From Enterococcus plantarum (GTDB lineage: Bacteria > Bacillota > Bacilli > Lactobacillales > Enterococcaceae), in NCBI RefSeq assembly GCF_001730295.1, contig NZ_MIKA01000050.1:62001-126000 (forward strand): a DNA stretch of 64,000 nt. The letters run 5' to 3'. Each line of letters opens with the position of its first letter. The stretch's first letter is position 1. Both the position numbers and the translations under genes were made by a program. The notes beneath the pieces were generated by a model, which ran no database searches, was not told the DNA's origin, and saw only the letters and a list, made by a program, of their open reading frames with translations. Of this stretch, positions 27,079 to 33,826 are shown one piece after another.

Positions 27079-27300
27079 ATGTCAACAGGTTTAGTAGTAT
27101 TGATCGCGATTATCGCTTTATTAGTAGGTGCAGCAGGTGGATTTTTCCTTGCGCGCAAATATATGCAAGATTACTTTAAAAAGAATCCTCCCGTTAATGA
27201 GGATATGTTACGAATGATGATGATGTCTATGGGACAAAAACCTTCTGAGAAGAAGATTCGTCAAATGATGCAGCAAATGAAGAACCAAGGAGACAAATAA
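27079..27300 (+). CDS. YneF/UPF0154 family membrane protein
   Basis: Protein of 73 residues with one N-terminal membrane helix (about 4-26) and a C-terminal segment ([33 protein letters not shown]) characteristic of the UPF0154 family. Function unknown. RBS AAAGGAG; a terminator follows at 27337. Confidence 0.9.
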   Translation: MSTGLVVLIAIIALLVGAAGGFFLARKYMQDYFKKNPPVNEDMLRMMMMSMGQKPSEKKIRQMMQQMKNQGDK

Positions 27301-27336
27301 GTTTTTTTGCTGCTATTCAACATTCAAGAGTGCAAC

Positions 27337-27366
27337 GGGCCGATTTTTTGGTCCGTTTTTTTGTAC
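27337..27366 (+). terminator. Terminator after the YneF-type gene
   Basis: ACGGGCC, loop GATTTTTT, GGTCCGT, then TTTTTT. Confidence 0.7.
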
Positions 27367-27400
27367 TTATTTTTTAATAAATGAAAGGAGTTGTACTGAA

Positions 27401-27439
27401 ATGAGTAAACAACAAATAAATGATGTGAGCGCACAGTAG
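27401..27439 (+). CDS. Possible 12-residue leader peptide before the ABC exporter
   Basis: ATG 27401 to TAG 27439 encodes MSKQQINDVSAQ, preceded by AAAGGAG (27384-27390), a clear ribosome site with no other start codon to serve. It ends 24 bp before the first exporter gene. B. subtilis bmrCD, a similar exporter pair, has a translated leader (BmrB) that links ribosome stalling to expression. Here no terminator is seen between leader and gene, so coupling would have to be translational. Low certainty. Confidence 0.4.
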   Translation: MSKQQINDVSAQ

Positions 27440-27463
27440 TCAATTTAGAAGAGGAGAATGTAA

Positions 27464-29215
27464 ATGTCTATTTTTAAAAAGTTAGGGTGGTTTTTCAAAC
27501 AAGAGAAAAAAAGCTATACCATTGGGGTATTTTCATTGGTTATGGTAGCTCTTGTACAATTAGTTCCGCCAAAAGTAATCGGAATCGTGGTGGATGAGAT
27601 CGCTGCAAAAAATCTGACGATAAAACCTATTTTATTTTGGGTCAGTATTTTATTAGTAGCAGCATTAGCACAATATATTTTTCGATATATTTGGAGGACG
27701 CACATTTGGGGTAGTGCAGCAAAGCTTGAAAAAGAGTTAAGACGGCAATTATTCCATCATTTTACAAAAATGGATACTGTTTTTTATCAGAAATACCGAA
27801 CAGGTGATTTGATGGCTCATGCAACGAATGATTTAAATGCTATTCAGAATGTTGCAGGAGCAGGGATTCTAACCTTTGCAGATTCACTTATCACAGGTGG
27901 GGCCACGATTGTTGCGATGATTTTATTTGTGGATTGGCGTTTAACATTGATTGCATTGATTCCGTTACCATTATTGGCGGTCACGTCTAGAGTTTTAGGG
28001 TCGAAATTACATGATGCTTTCCGTGATTCACAAGCAGCCTTTTCAACAATCAACGACAAAACACAAGAGAGTATTACTGGAATAAAAGTTATCAAAACTT
28101 TCGGGCAAGAAAAAGAAGATATTCAAGATTTCACAGAAAAGATTGATGACGCGATTGTGAAAAACAAGCGCGTAAACTTTCTAGATGCTTTATTTGATCC
28201 GTTTATTACGTTGATCATTGGGATTTCTTATGTTTTGACAATTATTATAGGCGGACGTTTTATTATGGAAGGCACGATCACGATTGGTCAGTTGATATCG
28301 TTTATCAGCTATATTGGGATGCTGGTTTGGCCGATGTTTGCCATTGGTCGTTTGTTCAATGTCTTGGAGCGAGGCAATGCAAGTTATGATCGTGTGAATG
28401 AGTTGCTGCATGAAAAAACACATATCATCGAGAAAAAAGATGCAATACAAACACCTGCTATAGGTCAGGTGTCGATGGAAATTACTCAGTTTACTTATCC
28501 TAAAGATGACCACGTAACGTTGGAACAAATCAACTTTACGATTGGTGTGGGAGAAACATTAGGCATCGTTGGTAAAACAGGAGCCGGAAAAACAACGATT
28601 TTAAAATTGTTGATGCGTGAATACGATCATTATGAAGGTCAAGTGACTTTTGGTGGGCATGACATCAAAGAGTATTCATTGGATGCGTTAATGAATTCAA
28701 TGGGGTATGTTCCTCAAGATCATTTTCTGTTTTCAATGACTGTGCGGGATAATATTCGTTTTGCTAATCCTGATTTTACAGAAGCAGAAGTGGAACAAGC
28801 AGCTGAAATGGCTTTTATAAATAATGAGGTCAAAGCATTTCCTAAAGGCTATGATACATTGGTTGGAGAACGAGGTGTTTCTTTATCAGGTGGTCAAAAA
28901 CAACGGATTTCAATTGCTAGAGCGTTGATTGTCGATCCTGAATTATTGATTTTGGACGATGCTTTATCAGCGGTCGATGCTAAAACAGAAGAAGCAATCC
29001 TCTCTAATCTGAAAGAAGCAAGAAAAGAAAAAACAACGATTATTTCAGCCCATCGATTAAGTAGTGTTATGCACGCAAAAGAAATCATTGTCTTAGATGA
29101 AGGGAAAATCGTTGAACGTGGGACGCATCAAGAGCTATTAAGTCTTGCTGGATGGTATAAGCGCATGTGGGATAAACAACAATTAGAAGCGAAGATTGAA
29201 GGGAGTGAAGCATAA
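27464..29215 (+). CDS. Heterodimeric ABC exporter subunit (BmrC/LmrC-like)
   Basis: Half-transporter of 583 residues: six membrane helices (about 15-310) and a C-terminal ATPase with Walker A GKTGAGKTT, signature LSGGQ and H-loop SAHRLSS. Walker B reads LLILDDALSAVD: the catalytic glutamate is replaced by aspartate, the usual mark of the degenerate-site subunit in heterodimeric exporters such as BmrCD, LmrCD and TM287/288. It overlaps the next gene by one base (TAATG). Substrate unknown; drugs or lipids are likely. Confidence 0.9.
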   Translation: MSIFKKLGWFFKQEKKSYTIGVFSLVMVALVQLVPPKVIGIVVDEIAAKNLTIKPILFWVSILLVAALAQYIFRYIWRTHIWGSAAKLEKELRRQLFHHFTKMDTVFYQKYRTGDLMAHATNDLNAIQNVAGAGILTFADSLITGGATIVAMILFVDWRLTLIALIPLPLLAVTSRVLGSKLHDAFRDSQAAFSTINDKTQESITGIKVIKTFGQEKEDIQDFTEKIDDAIVKNKRVNFLDALFDPFITLIIGISYVLTIIIGGRFIMEGTITIGQLISFISYIGMLVWPMFAIGRLFNVLERGNASYDRVNELLHEKTHIIEKKDAIQTPAIGQVSMEITQFTYPKDDHVTLEQINFTIGVGETLGIVGKTGAGKTTILKLLMREYDHYEGQVTFGGHDIKEYSLDALMNSMGYVPQDHFLFSMTVRDNIRFANPDFTEAEVEQAAEMAFINNEVKAFPKGYDTLVGERGVSLSGGQKQRISIARALIVDPELLILDDALSAVDAKTEEAILSNLKEARKEKTTIISAHRLSSVMHAKEIIVLDEGKIVERGTHQELLSLAGWYKRMWDKQQLEAKIEGSEA

Positions 29216-30999
29216 TGGAAGAAAAATATGAATCAGAATGGACAAAATCGGTTCCGTTAAAAGAACAAGTCTCGATCGTCAAACGATTGCTAAAATTTGC
29301 ACGGCCATTTCGGCGGACTTTTTTTACAGCGATTTTGTTTGCATTGATCCTATCAATTATCAATATTATTTTACCAAGAATCATTCAAACCTTCATGGAT
29401 GATTATTTAACACCGAAAACGGCTACTAATCAAGTGATTCTCTTTTTTGCTGGGTTATATCTATTCGGTGTGATGGTTAAAAGTATCGTCTGGTTTTTCC
29501 AGTGGTTTTTATATTCCAATGCTTCACTAAAAACCTATCAGTATATTCGTGTGAAGTTGTTTGAAAAGTTACAGACATTAGGGATGCGTTATTTCGATCA
29601 AACACCAGCGGGGTCGATTGTTTCACGTGTCACGAATGATACAGAAACGTTGTTTGAATTTTGGTATGTCTTTTTGATGGTGTTAACAGGAATTTTTGCC
29701 GTAATTTCATCCTTTATTGCGATGTTTCAAATCAGTGGGAAAATTGCGTTGTACAACTTGATTTTCTTACCTATTTTATTGATTGTGATTTGGTATTATC
29801 AAAAATTCAGTTCTAGAATCTATAGAAGTATGCGTGAAAAATTAAGTCAGTTGAATACAAAGTTAAACGAATATATATCAGGGATGCAAATCATTCAGCA
29901 ATTTAGACAAGAACAACGTTTGGAAAAAGAATTCGAAGCGACCAATAATGATTATTTACAGACACGTTTTTCAATGATCAAAACGAATTCTTTGCTTTTA
30001 GGTCCAATCATTAATTTCCTCTATACGTTAGCGATTGGTTTGACATTGACTTTGTTTGGTTATGACGCACTACATTCTCCTGTTGAAGTTGGAATGATTT
30101 ATGCTTTTGTGACCTATGTCCAAGCGTTCTTTAACCCGATGACACAAATGATGGATTTTCTAAGTGTTTTTACAGATGGGATGGTAGCTGGTAGTCGAAT
30201 ATTGAAAATCTTTGATAACGAAGAAGTCACACCACAGCAAAAAATCGGAGCTAATGCCGAAATTATCCGTGGGAAAATTGAGTTTCGTAATGTTAGTTTT
30301 TCTTATGATGGTCAGAATAATGTTTTAAATAATATCAGTTTTATTGCGAATCCTGGTGAGACAGTTGCATTGATTGGGCACACCGGGAGTGGTAAGAGCT
30401 CTATCATTAATGTTTTGATGCGATTCTACGAATTTTATGAAGGTGAAATCTTGATTGATGATCGGGATATTCGTGAGTACCCATTACCTGAATTAAGAAA
30501 AAAATTAGGGCTGGTTTTACAAGATGCTTTTATGTTTTATGGTGATATCGCTGGGAATATTCGAATGTTGAATCCAAAAATCACGGATGAACAAATTAAA
30601 GCCGCGGCAGAATTTGTTCAGGCAGATAAATTTATAGAAACTTTACCAAAAAAATACCATGCTAAAGTGATTGAACGAGGGGCAAGCTATTCTAGTGGTC
30701 AACGTCAGCTGATTTCATTTGCTAGAACAATTGTGACCGATCCAAAAATCCTTGTACTGGATGAAGCTACAGCGAATATCGATACGGAAACAGAAGGGCT
30801 GATTCAAGAAGGGTTAGCAAATATGCGTCAAGGTAGGACTACAATTGCAATTGCTCACCGATTATCTACTATTCGTGATGCCGATTTAATTTTAGTATTA
30901 GACAAAGGTCGGATCGTCGAACGCGGCAATCATGAACATTTATTAGCTCAAAATGGATTGTACGCAGATATGTATCAATTACAAAATAGTGAAGGATAA
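29215..30999 (+). CDS. Heterodimeric ABC exporter subunit (BmrD/LmrD-like)
   Basis: Partner half-transporter of 594 residues with an N-terminal extension before six membrane helices. ATPase motifs: Walker A GHTGSGKSS, Walker B LVLDEATANID with the catalytic Glu intact, H-loop IAHRLST. Its signature is YSSGQ rather than LSGGQ. The combination (normal Walker B here, degenerate Walker B in the partner) predicts one active and one degenerate ATP site in the dimer. Confidence 0.9.
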   Translation: MEEKYESEWTKSVPLKEQVSIVKRLLKFARPFRRTFFTAILFALILSIINIILPRIIQTFMDDYLTPKTATNQVILFFAGLYLFGVMVKSIVWFFQWFLYSNASLKTYQYIRVKLFEKLQTLGMRYFDQTPAGSIVSRVTNDTETLFEFWYVFLMVLTGIFAVISSFIAMFQISGKIALYNLIFLPILLIVIWYYQKFSSRIYRSMREKLSQLNTKLNEYISGMQIIQQFRQEQRLEKEFEATNNDYLQTRFSMIKTNSLLLGPIINFLYTLAIGLTLTLFGYDALHSPVEVGMIYAFVTYVQAFFNPMTQMMDFLSVFTDGMVAGSRILKIFDNEEVTPQQKIGANAEIIRGKIEFRNVSFSYDGQNNVLNNISFIANPGETVALIGHTGSGKSSIINVLMRFYEFYEGEILIDDRDIREYPLPELRKKLGLVLQDAFMFYGDIAGNIRMLNPKITDEQIKAAAEFVQADKFIETLPKKYHAKVIERGASYSSGQRQLISFARTIVTDPKILVLDEATANIDTETEGLIQEGLANMRQGRTTIAIAHRLSTIRDADLILVLDKGRIVERGNHEHLLAQNGLYADMYQLQNSEG

Positions 31000-31006
31000 A
31001 AAAGAG

Positions 31007-31175
31007 CCTAAGAAAAGCGTTTAGCTCCTAGAAATAAGAAGAGATTCACGAAAATTACTTTTCAACTTTTTGTGAATTTCTGCCTATTTCGGACGCTATC
31101 AAATCTTAGTACTTTAGCACATAGAATTTGATGCAAGCGAAGCACAGCATACTCGTTCCTTTTCCTTATCGTACA
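31007..31175 (+). repeat. Dispersed intergenic repeat, partial copy
   Basis: Shares with 18085-18370 the modules AGCGTTTAG...GAGAAATAAGAAG-like, ATTCACGAAAATT/TTTTTGTGAATTT, and CAAATCTTAGTACTTTAGCAC...GAATTTGATG. It fills most of the 390-bp gap between the exporter genes and trxB. Confidence 0.7.
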
Positions 31176-31178
31176 GTT

Positions 31179-31223
31179 AGATTTAGAGGTGACTTTTAAA
31201 GTTAGTTCTAAATCTTTTTTTCT
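31179..31223 (+). terminator. Terminator after the ABC exporter genes
   Basis: AGATTTAG (31179-31186) pairs with CTAAATCT (31208-31215), followed by TTTTTTTC. Confidence 0.7.
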
Positions 31224-31389
31224 TATTAAAAGTAAGTACAAAAGAGATGCTATCCAAAAAAAAGCATGCTATAATAAAAAACGAAATAAATTTATTTTGA
31301 AAATACCATCATTGGGCAGAAAGATAGACATTCAACTTGTTAAGTTGTAAAGTAAATGTACTTGAAAAATTCGGAGGGTGAAATGACTT

Positions 31390-32325
31390 ATGTATGATGT
31401 AATTATAATTGGGGCAGGGCCTGCTGGAATGACTGCAGCGCTATATGCGTCACGTTCTAATCTTTCGGTATTGATGATTGAACGCGGTGCGCCTGGCGGA
31501 CAAATGAACAACACAGCTGAAGTAGAAAACTATCCAGGTTTTGATTCAATCATGGGACCTGAGTTAGCTTATAAAATGTACGAAAACGTCGAAAAATTTG
31601 GGACTGAAAATGCCTATGGTATTGTGATGGATATCAAAGATCAAGGTACCTACAAAGAAGTTATTTGTGATGATAAAACGTATCAAGCGAAAACTGTAAT
31701 CATTGCGACAGGTTGTGAACACCGTAAATTAGGTGTGAAGGGCGAAGAAGAATTTGCAGGACGCGGTGTTTCTTATTGTGCTGTATGTGATGGGGCCTTT
31801 TTCCGCAATAAAAAACTTTTAGTGATTGGTGGCGGGGATTCAGCAGTTGAAGAAGCGATTTATTTAACACAATTTGCTTCAGAAGTTGTGATTGTGCATC
31901 GTCGAGATGAACTACGTGCACAAAAAATCATCCAAGATCGTGCGTTTACTAATGAAAAAATTTCTTTTGAATGGAATACTGTTTTAGAAGAAATCGTTGG
32001 GAATGATATGGTCGTGACAGGTGGAAAATTAAGAAATATCCTAACCGATGAAGTGAAGGAAATTGAAGCAGATGGTGTCTTTATCTATGTTGGACTTGAT
32101 CCATTGACTGAGCCATTCAAAAAATCTGGTTTAACAAATGCAGAAGGCTGGATTGAAACAGATCAAGATATGAAAACAAGTATGCCTGGTGTATTTGCTA
32201 TTGGAGACGTTCGTGAAAAAACATTACGTCAAATCACGACAGCAGTAGGCGAAGGCGGAATTGCAGGACAACAAGTTTATAAATATATTGAAGATATGAC
32301 TGAGGCGGAAGAATCCTCGTTATAA
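31390..32325 (+). CDS. trxB: Thioredoxin-disulfide reductase
   Basis: NADPH-dependent flavoenzyme that keeps thioredoxin reduced. N-terminal FAD motif IIGAGPAGMTAALYASR, redox pair CAVC at residues 130-133, NADPH motif GGGDSAVEEA and the C-terminal FAIGDVRE. 311 residues, standard. RBS CGGAGGG. A terminator follows at 32338. Confidence 0.95.
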   Translation: MYDVIIIGAGPAGMTAALYASRSNLSVLMIERGAPGGQMNNTAEVENYPGFDSIMGPELAYKMYENVEKFGTENAYGIVMDIKDQGTYKEVICDDKTYQAKTVIIATGCEHRKLGVKGEEEFAGRGVSYCAVCDGAFFRNKKLLVIGGGDSAVEEAIYLTQFASEVVIVHRRDELRAQKIIQDRAFTNEKISFEWNTVLEEIVGNDMVVTGGKLRNILTDEVKEIEADGVFIYVGLDPLTEPFKKSGLTNAEGWIETDQDMKTSMPGVFAIGDVREKTLRQITTAVGEGGIAGQQVYKYIEDMTEAEESSL

Positions 32326-32337
32326 TTTTGGTTGATC

Positions 32338-32383
32338 AAGAGCTAGGTCAAAACTTATTAAGTTTTGGCTTAGCTCTTTTTTC
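32338..32383 (+). terminator. Terminator after trxB
   Basis: AAGAGCTAGGTCAAAACT pairs imperfectly with AGTTTTGGCTTAGCTCTT, then TTTT. Confidence 0.8.
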
Positions 32384-32415
32384 GTACGAAAAAAATTTTT
32401 TAATCATCTAATTAG

Positions 32416-32886
32416 TCTAGCTTTATTCGTTATGAAAATGTATCCGCTTCTTGTAGTCAATCAGCCAATGCCTTAAACAATATAAAAGAACCAACCAATA
32501 CCGCGACAAGAACGAAGGCGTTACCGTTGTCGTGTCCAACTTACGTATGGATGTGGGTGACCGATCCAAGTAAAGTCACACAAGCAGACGTTCAATTCAA
32601 TGAAAAATACAAAGAATACCTAGATATTTTGACGAAACCAGAAAAGGGTTTGGTTGGCGAGTATTTTCAAACAATTACAGGAGAACTGAAAACAGGGAAG
32701 CCATTAACGGGTTTAGAAAAAGCGTAACGGTGGTCGACTATCGCAAGTGCAATCACAACCATAGCAATTGGTGCTTATTATGGAGGAAAAGACTTTACTG
32801 GTAAAGGGACAAACGCACCGAAAAACAACTATAATTTGTTGGTTTTTTCTTTTGACAATTGTAAAAATATGAACTATGATGGTTAA
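32416..32886 (+). pseudogene. Remnant of an unidentified protein gene
   Basis: A frame without a start codon encodes YENVSASCSQSANALNNIKE, continues through LPLSCPTYVWMWVTDPSK and EKYKEYLDILTKPEKGLVGE, meets an in-frame TAA at 32725, and continues as RWSTIASAITTIAIGAYYGG, ending at a TAA... TGG region near 32886. Codon use looks genuine, but the beginning is missing and a stop interrupts it. The 'SQSANALNNI' opening recalls C-terminal parts of type VII secretion-associated or polymorphic toxin proteins; I cannot place it with confidence. Short further coding scraps extend to about 33057. Confidence 0.5.
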
Positions 32887-33132
32887 GGACTAATAACTGA
32901 ATAATTGTTAGGTGAGGCTCCTATTTGGACACAAGCTACTGCCGCGAAAGAATCGAGAGACTCTTAGTTGGTTGAACAGGAATGATCGTGAAGGTTATTC
33001 ATAATGTAGCTGATAAGAAATTATCTACGCCCTATAGTGCTAAAGCTCAACGATAGAGAAACTGTTATTTATGTTGCTATTTCACGCACACTCTATTGTT
33101 GAGTGTGCGTTTTTGCTGTGAATCACAGCGAT

Positions 33133-33632
33133 TGGCTACGCCAGAGCTGATGATGAACAGTACTTGGCGACCATAGGGAGCGAAGTTCCGCAAAAAGAAA
33201 CAAGCGTGTAGAAGAAAAACAGAAGCTAGTAAACAAAAAGTCTAAGAACAGAAGAACGTACTGGCTACGCCAGAGCTGATGATGAACAGTACTTGGCGAC
33301 CATAGGGAGCGAAGTTCCACAAAAAGAAACAAGCGTGTAGAAGGAAAACAGAAGCTAGTAAACAAAAAGTCTAAGAACAGCAGAACGTACTGGCTACGCC
33401 AGAGCTGATGATGAACAGTACTTGGCGACCATAGGGAGCGAAGTTCCGCAAAAAGAAACAAGCGTGTAGAAGGAAAACAGAAGCTAGTAAACAAAAAGTT
33501 TAAGAACAGCAGAACGTACTGGCTACGCCAGAGCTGATGATGAACAGTACTTGGCGACTGCAAGGAGAGAAGTTCCGCAGAAAGAACCAAACAGCTAGAA
33601 GAAAAACCAGATAGTAAAAAAAGTACAAGGAA
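33133..33632. repeat. 129-bp tandem repeat, about four copies
   Basis: Copies start at 33133, 33262, 33391 and 33520 (TGGCTACGCCAGAGCTGATG...). The first three differ by only a few substitutions; the fourth diverges after about 45 bases and is incomplete. Each unit starts with a small hairpin CTGGC-TAC-GCCAG. Because 129 is divisible by three, a minus-strand frame stays open through all copies, but it has no ribosome site and I do not regard it as a gene. Confidence 0.92.
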
Positions 33633-33671
33633 CAGTCTGCAGGATAGTAAAATACCCACCTAACAAAAAAT

Positions 33672-33820
33672 CCATCGTTCCAAAGTAAACGAAAGAGAGG
33701 AAGAGTCACATGGAAGACCCCAGTCAGACGAGAAATAAATTAAATGTAGCCTTCATCTTGAAGACGATGGAAATGAAATGATTTTTTCTTTCCCTTCAAA
33801 CAGATGAAGCAAAGGAGGAA
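33672..33820 (+). promoter_or_regulatory. mgtA leader with alternative RNA pairings
   Basis: CTTCATCT (33751-33758) can pair with AGATGAAG (33802-33809), directly before the AAAGGAGG of mgtA, or it can form a local hairpin CTTCA-TCT-TGAAG (33751-33763). CCATCGTT (33672-33679) can pair with GACGATGG (33763-33770). The two first pairings exclude each other and surround the end of a short reading frame (33710-33781). A T-run follows at 33782. Confidence 0.45.
33710..33781 (+). CDS. Possible 23-residue leader peptide of mgtA
   Basis: ATG 33710 with GAGAGG about 10 bases upstream; TGA at 33779-33781, 45 bp before mgtA. The peptide begins MEDPSQTRNK and ends KTMEMK. An acidic-proline start is the feature of Salmonella MgtL (MEPDP...), where low Mg2+ destabilises ribosomes translating Glu/Asp/Pro residues and so switches on mgtA. 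The similarity is limited to this opening and to position; function is inference. Confidence 0.45.
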   Translation: MEDPSQTRNKLNVAFILKTMEMK

Positions 33821-33826
33821 AAGAAA

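Noticed and set aside
33133-33632. Tandem repeat as a CRISPR array
   Set aside because: The whole 129-bp unit repeats with no unique spacers, and no cas genes are present.
33123-33659. Minus-strand 178-residue frame with 43-residue repeats across the tandem repeat
   Set aside because: It stays open only because the repeat length is a multiple of three. It has no ribosome site, an implausible Leu/Phe/Ser composition, and lies antisense to the mgtA leader region.
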